Shown piece by piece: positions 17,632 through 26,610 of a DNA stretch of 64,000 nt (position 1 is the stretch's first letter; every line of letters begins with the position of its first letter). A program made the position numbers and the translations under genes. The notes under the pieces were generated by a model. That model saw only the letters and a program-made list of their open reading frames with translations. It did not search any database and was not told the DNA's origin. The DNA comes from Campylobacter lari subsp. lari (GTDB taxonomy: Bacteria; Campylobacterota; Campylobacteria; Campylobacterales; Campylobacteraceae): assembly GCF_013372185.1 (NCBI RefSeq), contig NZ_CP053830.1, positions 124,001-188,000 on the forward strand. Reading direction: 5' to 3'.

Positions 17632-19341
17632 ATGTTTTTGCAAAAAAATTTACAAGCTTTAGAATTTACTAACAAACCCTTACAAGAAAAAATTCTATCT
17701 TTAAAACAAGATTTTATCGACATCTTTCCAAGCCAAACACCCTTTGTACCATCAAAAGATGATTTAATGATGCCAAATATATTTTTTTGTGGCATTGGAG
17801 ATGGACTTTTTTTAAAAAAACTTATCAATAAACATATATTTATATTTGATAAGGTTGAGTTTTTTGCAAATGTTTTAAGTAAGATGGATTTAAGTCAAGA
17901 ACTTTCAAGCGGAAAAATATATCTTTGTGATGTAGAAGAAAAAAGGCTAGAAGAATATCTTTGTTTGCTTTTTTCACAAAATGAATGTTTTGAGTATTTA
18001 GGGCTTTTTAAGCTTTTGCCTTATAGTGAGTTTTATGATCAAAGCCCAATGTTTGATTTTGCTTATAAAATGTGTATTGATGCTATTGCTAGAGTGGTTG
18101 GCAATGTTGATGTAAGCTTTAAAATGGATAGTAAAATCTATAAACAATTTTTATTAAATTTGCCAGCAGTATTTCAAAATTCACCCTTCGCTAGATTTAT
18201 CTATGAAAATAAGACAAAAAACAAAAGTGTTATAGTAGTTTGTGCAGGGCCATCTTTAAATAAACAACTTGAACTTTTAAAAAAATATCAAGAAAATTTT
18301 GTAATTTTTGCTGTAGATGCAACCTATAAAACCTTGCTGAAAAATGATATTTATCCTGATTTTGTTTTTACTATGGATGTGCATGAAGAAAAATGGATTT
18401 GTTTTTATGAGAATTTACCTAAAAATGAATTTAAAAAGCCAGTTTTAGCTTTTAGTGCTTGTATTAATGAAAAATTAAGAGCTAAATTTGATCAAGAACA
18501 AAATAAATTTTTTATCTTACAAAATTTAGATTATCAAGAAAAATTTCATTTGAATGATTTTGGTTATTTAGATATAGGATTAAACGTAGCACATTTTGCT
18601 TATAATCTTGCTATAGCTTTAAAATTTAAAAATGTGATTATAATAGGGCAAGATTTAGCATATGGTGATGATGGAAAATCTCATGCAGACTATGATGTTT
18701 TTAATTTCACCCCTGTAGAATCAATCGAGCATTCTATAAATAAAAAGAAAGTTTTATCTTATGGTAAAAAAACTCTAGTTGAAACTAATATAGCTTGGGA
18801 TGAATTTAGAAAAAGATTAGAAGTAATATTTCTTTCAAATTCTCAAATAAATTTTTATAATGCCACAGAGGGTGGAGCTTTTATTGATTATACTATTGAA
18901 ATTTCTTTTAAAGAAATTTTAGAAAAATTAAAAGATTATAAAAAATCATATATTTTGCCAAATCCATTAAGTGTTAATAGACAAGAAAAATTATTGAAAA
19001 AAGTTTTAGAACAAATTCAAAAAGAACATAATGAGCTTTTGTTATTGCATGAAAAAGCACAAAATCTTATACAAATTCTAGAAGAAAAAAACCACATGCA
19101 AGTAGAAGAGGATGTTTTACATTTTAATGAGTCGATAAATAATTCTTATATCTTTCAAAGTACTATGTATAAGCCTTTATTTTATTATAAAGGATTATTT
19201 AATATGAAATATTATCAAGAACCACAAAATGCAAATTTACACTTTAAAGATTTTTTAGAAATCTTTTTAGAAATTTGTTCAATATCTTTAGAAAATTTGG
19301 ATTTAGCCATTAAGCAATATAAAAATATCTTAAAAGTATAA
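17632..19341 (+). CDS. Maf family flagellin glycosylation protein (PseE-like)
   Basis: A 569-residue motility accessory factor. The central DUF115/MptE-like domain carries the family motifs: VVCAGPSLNKQLELL near residue 198, DFVFTMD near 245, IGQDLAYGDDGKSH near 336 and YNATEGGAFID near 407. Maf proteins are thought to transfer nonulosonic acids such as pseudaminic acid to flagellin in the cytoplasm before export. It sits 75 bases upstream of flaA in the same direction, the position of pseE in C. jejuni. It is divergent from the three Maf paralogues downstream of flaB in sequence (for example NATEGGAFID where they have GGARIEG/KG). No poly-G phase-variation tract is present. Confidence 0.88.
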   Translation: MFLQKNLQALEFTNKPLQEKILSLKQDFIDIFPSQTPFVPSKDDLMMPNIFFCGIGDGLFLKKLINKHIFIFDKVEFFANVLSKMDLSQELSSGKIYLCDVEEKRLEEYLCLLFSQNECFEYLGLFKLLPYSEFYDQSPMFDFAYKMCIDAIARVVGNVDVSFKMDSKIYKQFLLNLPAVFQNSPFARFIYENKTKNKSVIVVCAGPSLNKQLELLKKYQENFVIFAVDATYKTLLKNDIYPDFVFTMDVHEEKWICFYENLPKNEFKKPVLAFSACINEKLRAKFDQEQNKFFILQNLDYQEKFHLNDFGYLDIGLNVAHFAYNLAIALKFKNVIIIGQDLAYGDDGKSHADYDVFNFTPVESIEHSINKKKVLSYGKKTLVETNIAWDEFRKRLEVIFLSNSQINFYNATEGGAFIDYTIEISFKEILEKLKDYKKSYILPNPLSVNRQEKLLKKVLEQIQKEHNELLLLHEKAQNLIQILEEKNHMQVEEDVLHFNESINNSYIFQSTMYKPLFYYKGLFNMKYYQEPQNANLHFKDFLEIFLEICSISLENLDLAIKQYKNILKV

Positions 19342-19359
19342 ATTATTTTTATTTTTTTT

Positions 19360-19365
19360 CGATAT
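19360..19365 (+). promoter_or_regulatory. sigma28 (FliA) -10 element of flaA
   Basis: CGATAT preceded by a T-rich tract, matching the FliA -10 consensus in Campylobacter (CGATWT), 52 bases upstream of the flaA ATG. The upstream AAAGTATAAA stretch may act as the weak -35 region. Confidence 0.7.
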
Positions 19366-19416
19366 AGCTTTTAACAACTGCATGGAAGTGGTTGAATTTA
19401 TTTAAAAGGATTTAAA

Positions 19417-21129
19417 ATGGGATTTCGTATAAATACTAATGTGGCATCTTTAAATGCTCAAAACAACGCAAATTTAAACTCAAGAGCATTAGATAGTTCT
19501 TTATCTAGACTTAGTTCAGGTCTTAGAATCAACTCAGCTGCAGATGATGCTTCTGGTATGGCTATTGCAGATAGCTTAAGATCTCAAGCTAATACTTTAG
19601 GTCAAGCTATAAATAATGGTAATGATGCTTTAGGTATTTTACAAACAGCTGATAAAGCTATGGATGAGCAACTTAAAATCTTAGATACTATCAAAGTAAA
19701 AGCAACTCAAGCTGCTCAAGATGGACAAAGCACTAAGACAAGAAACATGCTTCAAGCTGACATTAACCGTTTGATGGAAGAACTTGATAATATCGCAAAC
19801 ACTACAGCATTTAATGGTAAACAACTTTTAAGTGGTGGTTTTACTAATCAAAGCTTCCAAATCGGTGCTCAATCAAATCAAACCATCCAAGCTAGCATAG
19901 GTGCGACCCAATCAAGTAAAATCGGTGTTACTAGATTTGAAACAGGTTCTATGTCTCATAGTAGTGGTGTAGCTCAACTAACTATTAAAAACTATAATGG
20001 TATAGATGATTTTAAATTCCAACCTGTAGTAATCTCATCATCAGTAGGTACTGGTATGGGTGCTTTAGCTGAAGAGATTAACAGAGTTTCTGATATCACA
20101 GGAGTTAGAGCTAATTTCTTGGTTCAAACTACTGGAGCTGGATCTATAAAAGCTGATAAAACTTCACAAGATTTTACTATCAATGGTGTAAGAATTGGTG
20201 AAGTTGAATATAAAGATGGTGATGAAAATGGAGCCTTAATTTCAGCTATTAACTCAGTAAAAGATACAACTGGAGTTGAAGCTTCTAAAGATGCTAATGG
20301 TAGATTAGTGCTTAACTCAAGAGATGGTAGAGGTATAGAAATCACTGGTAGCATGGGACCTGGTGCAGGTATTTTAAAAGATGATTATAAAAACTTTGGT
20401 CGCTTATCATTAGTAAAAAATGATGGTAAAGATATCTTAATATCAGGATCTAATCTTTCTGCTATAGGTATGGGCACAGCTGATATGATATCACAAGCTT
20501 CTATATCTTTAAGAGAATCAAAAGGAAATATCGACACCCATGTAGCCGATGCTATGGGCTTTAATGCTTACAAAGGTGGCGGTAAAATGGTGGTTACTTT
20601 CGCAACTATTTCTGCTTTTATGAGCTCTGCTGGTAGTGGTATGAGTGCGGGTTCAGGGTATTCTGTAGGTAGCGGTAAAGATATGTCTGCATTATATGAA
20701 GGAAATCTTGCTTTTGTAACAGCGTTTTCTGTCGCATTTGGTTTTAGTGCAAAAGGTGATGGAACCTCTCAATTTGCTGCATTTATTGCTACAGGAACTC
20801 AAGGTCAAATAGCTGCCAAAGATCAACAAGCTGGAGTTACCACACTAAAAGGTGCTATGGCCGTTATGGATATAGCTGAAACTGCTATTACTAATCTTGA
20901 TCAAATCAGAGCAGATTTAGGTGCGGTTCAAAATCAAATCACAGCTACACTAAATAACATTAGTGTAACTCAAGTAAATATTAAATCAGCTGAATCAAAC
21001 ATTAGAGATGTTGATTTTGCGGCTGAGAGTGCAAACTTTGCTAAGTATAACATCCTAGCTCAAAGTGGATCTTATGCTATGAGTCAAGCAAATGCTGTGC
21101 AACAAAATGTAATGAGATTATTACAATAG
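19417..21129 (+). CDS. flaA: Major flagellin FlaA
   Basis: A 570-residue flagellin, main subunit of the filament, exported by the flagellar type III system. N-terminal D0/D1 helices ([15 protein letters not shown], then [20 protein letters not shown]) and C-terminal helices ending in NVMRLLQ are canonical. The centre (about residues 395-430) is Ser/Gly-rich ([20 protein letters not shown]), the region where pseudaminic-type sugars are O-linked in C. jejuni flagellin. It has an AAGGA site, a sigma28 promoter and its own terminator. Over most of its length it is nearly identical to flaB, differing mainly at residues 1-30, 230-310 and 465-495. Confidence 0.97.
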   Translation: MGFRINTNVASLNAQNNANLNSRALDSSLSRLSSGLRINSAADDASGMAIADSLRSQANTLGQAINNGNDALGILQTADKAMDEQLKILDTIKVKATQAAQDGQSTKTRNMLQADINRLMEELDNIANTTAFNGKQLLSGGFTNQSFQIGAQSNQTIQASIGATQSSKIGVTRFETGSMSHSSGVAQLTIKNYNGIDDFKFQPVVISSSVGTGMGALAEEINRVSDITGVRANFLVQTTGAGSIKADKTSQDFTINGVRIGEVEYKDGDENGALISAINSVKDTTGVEASKDANGRLVLNSRDGRGIEITGSMGPGAGILKDDYKNFGRLSLVKNDGKDILISGSNLSAIGMGTADMISQASISLRESKGNIDTHVADAMGFNAYKGGGKMVVTFATISAFMSSAGSGMSAGSGYSVGSGKDMSALYEGNLAFVTAFSVAFGFSAKGDGTSQFAAFIATGTQGQIAAKDQQAGVTTLKGAMAVMDIAETAITNLDQIRADLGAVQNQITATLNNISVTQVNIKSAESNIRDVDFAAESANFAKYNILAQSGSYAMSQANAVQQNVMRLLQ

Positions 21130-21141
21130 TCTAATTTCCCA

Positions 21142-21163
21142 AACGCCTTGAAAACAAGGCGTT
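21142..21163 (+). terminator. Intrinsic terminator of flaA
   Basis: A 9-base GC-containing stem (21142-21150 with 21155-21163), AAAA loop, followed by a T-rich tail. Located 12 bases after the flaA stop, it separates flaA from the sigma54 promoter of flaB. Confidence 0.9.
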
Positions 21164-21178
21164 TTTTCTTTTTATTTT

Positions 21179-21194
21179 TGGAATACTTTTTGCT
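21179..21194 (+). promoter_or_regulatory. sigma54 (RpoN) promoter of flaB
   Basis: TGGAATACTTTTTGCT matches the sigma54 consensus, with GG (-24) and GC (-12) separated by exactly 10 bases. The start codon lies 38 bases downstream. In C. jejuni flaB is likewise sigma54-dependent while flaA depends on sigma28. Confidence 0.92.
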
Positions 21195-21231
21195 TTAAAT
21201 CTTTTCAAGCAATTTATTGAAAGGATTTAAA

Positions 21232-22944
21232 ATGGGTTTTAGAATAAACACCAATATAGGCGCAATGAATGCGCATGCAAATTCAACTATCACTGCAAGA
21301 GAGTTAGATAAATCTCTATCTAGACTTAGTTCAGGTCTTAGAATCAACTCAGCTGCAGATGATGCTTCTGGTATGGCTATTGCAGATAGCTTAAGATCTC
21401 AAGCAGCAACTCTAGGTCAAGCAATTAACAATGGTAATGATGCTATAGGTATTTTACAAACAGCTGATAAAGCTATGGATGAGCAACTTAAAATTTTAGA
21501 TACTATCAAAGTAAAAGCAACTCAAGCTGCTCAAGATGGACAAAGCACTAAGACAAGAAACATGCTTCAAGCTGATATTAACCGTTTGATGGAAGAACTT
21601 GATAATATCGCAAACACTACAGCTTTTAATGGTAAGCAACTTTTAAGCGGTGGTTTTACAAATCAAGAATTTCAAATCGGCGCTCAATCAAATCAAACTA
21701 TAAAAGCTAGCATAGGACCAACCCAATCAAGTAAAATCGGTGTTACTAGATTTGAAACAGGTTCTATGTCTCATAGTAGCGGTGTAGCTCAACTAACTAT
21801 TAAAAACTACAATGGTGTGGATGATTTTAAATTCCAACCTGTAGTAATCTCATCATCAGTAGGTACTGGTATGGGTGCCTTAGCTGAAGAGATTAACAGA
21901 GTAGCTGATGTAACTGGAGTAAGAGCAAGTTTTTTAGTTGAAACCACTGGTGTTGGCCCTATAAAAGCCGGGGTTACAAGCGATGATTTTGCTATTAATG
22001 GGGTTAAAATAGGTAGAATAGAATATCAAGATAGTGATCAAAATGGAGCCTTGATAGCTGCTATAAACTCAGTTAAAGACAGCACTGGGATCGAAGCTTC
22101 AAGAGATGCTAATGGTAGATTAGTGCTTAATTCAAGAGATGGTAGAGGTATAGAAATAACTGGAGATATGGGACCTGGTTCTGGTGTTTTAAAAGATGAT
22201 TATAAAAACTTTGGTCGCTTATCATTAGTAAAAAATGATGGTAAAGATATATTAATATCAGGATCTAATCTTTCTACTATAGGTATGGGCACAGCTGATA
22301 TGATATCTCAAGCTTCTGTATCTTTAAGAGAATCAAAAGGCAGGATAGACACTCATGTAGCCGATGCTATGGGCTTTAATGCTTACAAAGGTGGCGGTAA
22401 AATGGTGGTTACTTTCGCAACTATTTCTGCTTTTATGAGCTCTACTGGTAGTGGTATGAGTGCGGGTTCAGGGTATTCTGTAGGTAGTGGTAAAGATATG
22501 TCTGCATTATATGAAGGAAATCTTGCTTTTGTAACAGCATTTTCTGTCGCATTTGGTTTTAGTGCAAAAGGTGATGGATCTTCTCAATTTGCTGCATTTA
22601 TTGCTACAGGAACTCAAGGTCAAATAGCTGCTAGAGATCAAGCTCCAGGTGTTACTACGCTTAAAGGTGCTATGGCTATGATGGATATAGTTGAAACTGC
22701 TACAGCAAATCTTGATGCTATCAGAGCTGACATTGGTGCTGTGCAAAATCAAATCACAGCTACACTTAATAACATTAGTGTTACTCAAGTAAATATTAAA
22801 TCAGCCGAATCTACTATCAGAGATGTAGACTTTGCAGCAGAAAGTGCGAATTTTTCTAAGTATAACATCCTAGCTCAAAGTGGATCTTATGCTATGAGCC
22901 AAGCAAATGCTGTGCAACAAAATGTTCTAAAACTTTTACAATAA
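21232..22944 (+). CDS. flaB: Minor flagellin FlaB
   Basis: A 570-residue flagellin starting [18 protein letters not shown]. The ATG at 21232 is chosen over an in-frame TTG 15 bases upstream because the AAGGA site lies between them and flagellins begin MGF. The conserved ends and Ser-rich central region ([18 protein letters not shown]) match FlaA almost residue for residue. FlaB is usually a minor filament component placed near the hook, expressed before FlaA through sigma54. The C-terminus ends NVLKLLQ. Long stretches identical to flaA at the DNA level make recombination between the two likely. Confidence 0.96.
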   Translation: MGFRINTNIGAMNAHANSTITARELDKSLSRLSSGLRINSAADDASGMAIADSLRSQAATLGQAINNGNDAIGILQTADKAMDEQLKILDTIKVKATQAAQDGQSTKTRNMLQADINRLMEELDNIANTTAFNGKQLLSGGFTNQEFQIGAQSNQTIKASIGPTQSSKIGVTRFETGSMSHSSGVAQLTIKNYNGVDDFKFQPVVISSSVGTGMGALAEEINRVADVTGVRASFLVETTGVGPIKAGVTSDDFAINGVKIGRIEYQDSDQNGALIAAINSVKDSTGIEASRDANGRLVLNSRDGRGIEITGDMGPGSGVLKDDYKNFGRLSLVKNDGKDILISGSNLSTIGMGTADMISQASVSLRESKGRIDTHVADAMGFNAYKGGGKMVVTFATISAFMSSTGSGMSAGSGYSVGSGKDMSALYEGNLAFVTAFSVAFGFSAKGDGSSQFAAFIATGTQGQIAARDQAPGVTTLKGAMAMMDIVETATANLDAIRADIGAVQNQITATLNNISVTQVNIKSAESTIRDVDFAAESANFSKYNILAQSGSYAMSQANAVQQNVLKLLQ

Positions 22945-22949
22945 ATCCA

Positions 22950-22973
22950 AAGGTAAGGAATTTTCCTTACCTT
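22950..22973. terminator. Bidirectional terminator between flaB and the convergent maf operon
   Basis: An 11-base perfect inverted repeat (22950-22960 with 22963-22973) right after flaB; the right arm reaches into the TAA stop (22974-22972) of the minus-strand Maf gene. Short T tracts lie on both sides. Confidence 0.65.
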
Positions 22974-24846
22974 ATATTAATTTTCTTTTTTCTAAGATAT
23001 CTTGCAAAGGCATGATGGCTATTTTTAACGCTTTTTCTTGAATATTTACAAGTTCGCTGATATCTTCTATCCAAGTTTTATGAGCTTCTATCCAAGCTAC
23101 TAATTTATTTTGTTTGTCACTTTCATTATGCATAGCATGAACATAAATTTTAGAAAATGTGCTTTCAAGATGAAATAAAGAAGGAGTTATTGCTTCTTGC
23201 ATAAATATAAATTTATTACTTTCTATTTGTCGTTTTAAATCATCAATTTGAGTATTTAGCTCATTAAGAGTATAGCGAATTTTACTTTTTTGATTTAATG
23301 CCTTATGTAATTTTTTACATTCTTTTAAAAATTTTTGACTATTTTTTATATGTTCTTTTATACGCTTATAAGCTTGTAGCATTAATTTTTCGCGTTGATC
23401 TTTTTTTAAAGGGTGTAATTTTGCAAAAGGTTTTTTTATATCTTGTGTGAGTAATTTTTCACAAAGTTCCTTAAAAGGCTTTTCTATAGCTCCTTCTATT
23501 CTAGCCCCACCTTCTGTTGCATTATAAAATTTAACATTTTTTTCTTTACTTATTAAATTTTCAAATATTTGCTTAAATAAAACCCAAATTTTAGAGCTTT
23601 GAACTACACCTTTGCCTCCATAAGCCAATATTTCATTTTTACCTTTATCTTTTTCATATTCATTAAACTTATCTCCATAGACAAAGCCTTCGCTATGAGA
23701 TTTCCCATCATCACTATAGGCTAAATCTTGCCCTATTATGATAATATTTTCATGACCAAGTAAAATTGCTAATTCTGCATTCATATGTGCCACACTCATC
23801 CCACATTGCATATAACCAAACTCATGAAGCCCTAAAGAATAAGCAAAAGGATAAGCTCTTGAAACCAAGATATAATTTCTTTTGTTTTTTTCTAAAAATT
23901 TAATAGCATCTTTATAAACTAATGATACAAGGATAAAAGTAATATCTTTATCAAAATCTTTAAAATCGTTATCAAAACATTTCGTAACTGTTTTAGTTCT
24001 TTCAAGCATACAAACATAATCAGGTTTGATGCCTTCTTTGGCAAGTACAGCATAAGCACTATCTACGCAAAATATAGTTGCTTTATTAGCATATTTTTTT
24101 AGCAAAGGAAGTTGTTTTTTTAAAGATGGTCCAGTAGCAACCAAAATGGCGGTCTTGCTTTTGTTGGTTCTTTTTTTCTTTAATTCATTAAAACTTGGAT
24201 GATTGATCATTTTTGGTAAATTTAATACAAATTGTTCAATCCCTTGTAAAGCATCTATAGGATCATTGCCTTTTCTTAAAGCCAAACTTCTAATGGCTTG
24301 GATGTTTAGTGTGTTTATATAGTTTATATCTTTTTTTTGTTCTTCATAAAATTTTGAATGAATATGTAAATTATATGTTTTTAAAAATAAATTTAAAAAT
24401 GAACATAGAAAATCAGCTTTAGCATAATTCATTTCTTCATTATGGATTATGATAAATCTTCCGCTACCAAGCTCATCATAAAAATCTATCATATTTAAGG
24501 CCAAAAAGATAAGCTCAATATCTTTTTCATAAACTATGATTTTTTTATGTTCTTTATTTGCTAATAAGCTTTTGTATAAAATTCCATTTCCAAGTCCATA
24601 AAAAAATAAAACAGGATATCTTGCATAATCATTTTGAAAAAGCTTTAAATTCTCTTGTAATTCTAATAAAGGATTTTCATATATTTTTTTCGTGCTTTGA
24701 AAAATGACATTGCAATTTAGCGGATCTTTATCAATAATATAAGTAAAATCTTTTAATTGCTTTATTTTTTGAAGCTTTTTTCTTAAATTATCATACTGCT
24801 CGCCTTTTAAGGCTTTGAGATTTTTTTTGAAAATTTCAGTTTTCAT
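22972..24846 (-). CDS. Maf family flagellin glycosylation protein
   Basis: A 624-residue Maf/DUF115 protein. Family motifs in order: LFFYGLGNGILYKSLL (N-terminal Rossmann-like segment, near residue 80), VATGPSLKKQLPLLKKY near 234, KPDYVCMLER near 273, IGQDLAYSDDGKSHSEG near 367, and YNATEGGARIEG near 440 followed by KPFKELCEKLL. The C-terminal 150 residues are helical. Third of three tandem Maf genes; its start overlaps the previous gene by 4 bases. Probably transfers nonulosonic acid to flagellin in the cytoplasm. Which Maf modifies what cannot be told from sequence. Confidence 0.88.
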   Translation of the reverse strand: MKTEIFKKNLKALKGEQYDNLRKKLQKIKQLKDFTYIIDKDPLNCNVIFQSTKKIYENPLLELQENLKLFQNDYARYPVLFFYGLGNGILYKSLLANKEHKKIIVYEKDIELIFLALNMIDFYDELGSGRFIIIHNEEMNYAKADFLCSFLNLFLKTYNLHIHSKFYEEQKKDINYINTLNIQAIRSLALRKGNDPIDALQGIEQFVLNLPKMINHPSFNELKKKRTNKSKTAILVATGPSLKKQLPLLKKYANKATIFCVDSAYAVLAKEGIKPDYVCMLERTKTVTKCFDNDFKDFDKDITFILVSLVYKDAIKFLEKNKRNYILVSRAYPFAYSLGLHEFGYMQCGMSVAHMNAELAILLGHENIIIIGQDLAYSDDGKSHSEGFVYGDKFNEYEKDKGKNEILAYGGKGVVQSSKIWVLFKQIFENLISKEKNVKFYNATEGGARIEGAIEKPFKELCEKLLTQDIKKPFAKLHPLKKDQREKLMLQAYKRIKEHIKNSQKFLKECKKLHKALNQKSKIRYTLNELNTQIDDLKRQIESNKFIFMQEAITPSLFHLESTFSKIYVHAMHNESDKQNKLVAWIEAHKTWIEDISELVNIQEKALKIAIMPLQDILEKRKLI

Positions 24847-26594
24847 ATATTATCCTTGTTTTTATTTAAATTCTCACTAATAGTTTCATTGTATTTTTTT
24901 AAATATAAAATTATTTCTTGAAAAAATTCAATTTGGCTTTGCAAAAAAACATTTTCGTCTTTTTCTTTTTCAACTTTATATTTTAAAACATCACATTCAT
25001 TTTGAAAGTGTCTTGCCTGTAATATATCGGAAAAAAAATCACTTTTTGGAATTTTTATCCTAAGCCTTTCTAATTTTGTTAAATTTTTTTCTTTAATAGC
25101 TTTTTTGATCTCATTAATAAATATCTCACTTTGCTTTGTTTGTTTGATAAGCTTTTCTTTGCATTGTTTGATTTTTTTTTGTGGATTTTTTGGTTTTGTT
25201 AAGGTGATGTTTTTGTCAATTTTTTCTTTTAACATTTCTTCGCAAAGCTCTTTAAATGGCTTTTCTATGGTTCCTTCTATCCTAGCTCCACCTTCTGTTG
25301 CATTATAAGTAGTGATTTTTAAAATATTTTTTGCCAAAGCTATATCTTTTTCAAAACTTTTTAAAAATAAATACCATGTAAGCTGAGTATTTACCACACC
25401 TTTTCCACCATATGCAGTAATTTGCTTATAAATTACTTCTTCATCGCCTTGATCTCCGTATATATGCTCTTTTGGATGTGATTTTCCATCATCACTATAG
25501 GCTAAATCTTGTCCTATTAAAATAATATTTTCAAATCTTAAAGCTCCAGCTAATTCATATGCCATATTAGCCACGCTCATGCCATTTCCCAAAAACCCAT
25601 ATTCTTTTAAGCCAAGCTTGCTTTCAAAAAACAATGGTCTTAAAACAAGCATGTATTTTCTATCATTTTTTTCTAAATACTCTATAGTTTTAGGATGAGT
25701 TAGTGAAGAGATTATAAATAAGATATTTTCATCAAATTTGCCAAAGTCATTATTAAAAAATTCACTAGTCATCTCTTCTCTTTCTAAGGAAAAAACATAA
25801 TCAGGTTTAATCCCTTCTTTGGCTAATATAGGATAAGAGCTATCAGCGCTAAAAATCACTACATTTTCTTGATATTGTTTTAATAATGGAAGTTGTTTGA
25901 TTAAAGAAGGGCCTGTGGAGACTATAATGGCATTTTTGTATTTTTGTTTTTTTTCTTTTAAAAAGGTTTGAAAAGGAGTGTGAGTGATGATTTTTTCTAG
26001 ACTAATTACATTATGTTTTATACCAATTAAAGCATCTTTTGGATCATTTCCCCTACTTAAAACCATAGTTTTAATGATATTTACTAAATTTTGAACCAAA
26101 ATATTTGCTTTTTCCATATAAAAATTTGCATAAAATTCATCATAAAAATGAAAATTAAATATTTTAGCACTGTATTTGATGTGTTGATAATTAAATAAAA
26201 CTTTTAATTGGGCTGTGTTGATATTTGGAGTAAAAAATAAAATCAATTTTTCCTTTCTTAAAAATGCGGAAAAATCATTTAAATGAAAAGCTAGATATAA
26301 AATTTCTAATTCTTCTTCAAAGATTACGATATGCTTTAAGTGATGATTTTTAAAAAGTTTTATAAAAAATTTTCCATCGCCAAAGCCGTAAAAAAACAAT
26401 ACTGGATATAATTCAAATTTTTCAAAGTCAAAAGAGTGATTTTCGTCTAAGAATACTTGATTGTATGTATCAAAAATTTTGTTCTCTATAAGTTGAAATC
26501 TTTGAGTGTTAGTCAGTTTTCTTAATTCATAAGCTAAAATTTGATCTACTTCAAATAAGGCTTGAGTGTTTTTTAAAAATAATTCTTTATTCAT
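24843..26594 (-). CDS. Maf family flagellin glycosylation protein
   Basis: A 583-residue Maf/DUF115 paralogue, the middle gene of the tandem. Motifs: LFFYGFGDGKFF near residue 68, VSTGPSLIKQLPLLKQY near 223, KPDYVFSLER near 260, IGQDLAYSDDGKSHPKEH near 356 and YNATEGGARIEG near 430. It is shorter than its neighbours at the C-terminus. A run of nine T on the plus strand (25172-25180, nine A in the coding strand) lies in its C-terminal part; the frame is open through it, but a change of one base would truncate the protein. Gap of 16 bases to the upstream Maf gene. Confidence 0.88.
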   Translation of the reverse strand: MNKELFLKNTQALFEVDQILAYELRKLTNTQRFQLIENKIFDTYNQVFLDENHSFDFEKFELYPVLFFYGFGDGKFFIKLFKNHHLKHIVIFEEELEILYLAFHLNDFSAFLRKEKLILFFTPNINTAQLKVLFNYQHIKYSAKIFNFHFYDEFYANFYMEKANILVQNLVNIIKTMVLSRGNDPKDALIGIKHNVISLEKIITHTPFQTFLKEKKQKYKNAIIVSTGPSLIKQLPLLKQYQENVVIFSADSSYPILAKEGIKPDYVFSLEREEMTSEFFNNDFGKFDENILFIISSLTHPKTIEYLEKNDRKYMLVLRPLFFESKLGLKEYGFLGNGMSVANMAYELAGALRFENIILIGQDLAYSDDGKSHPKEHIYGDQGDEEVIYKQITAYGGKGVVNTQLTWYLFLKSFEKDIALAKNILKITTYNATEGGARIEGTIEKPFKELCEEMLKEKIDKNITLTKPKNPQKKIKQCKEKLIKQTKQSEIFINEIKKAIKEKNLTKLERLRIKIPKSDFFSDILQARHFQNECDVLKYKVEKEKDENVFLQSQIEFFQEIILYLKKYNETISENLNKNKDNI

Positions 26595-26610
26595 ATTTTT
26601 CCTATGGGAT

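Larger units (their letters stand above)
19417..22944 (+). repeat. Direct repeat formed by flaA and flaB
   Basis: The two genes (19417-21129 and 21232-22944) have equal length and form a tandem direct repeat of about 1.7 kb with a 102-base spacer. Some stretches are almost identical at the base level, for example 20530-20760 and 22345-22570. Codon choice is shared even at synonymous sites there, which points to gene conversion rather than selection on protein alone. Confidence 0.85.

Noticed and set aside
20124-20354. Minus-strand ORF inside flaA
   Set aside because: It is a shadow of the flagellin frame; no ribosome site, low-complexity composition.
21217-21231. Upstream in-frame TTG as flaB start
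   Set aside because: The AAGGA site lies between the TTG and the ATG at 21232, and flagellins begin MGFRINTN.
22507-22788. Minus-strand ORF inside flaB
   Set aside because: Ser/Cys-rich shadow of the conserved C-terminal flagellin frame with no ribosome site.
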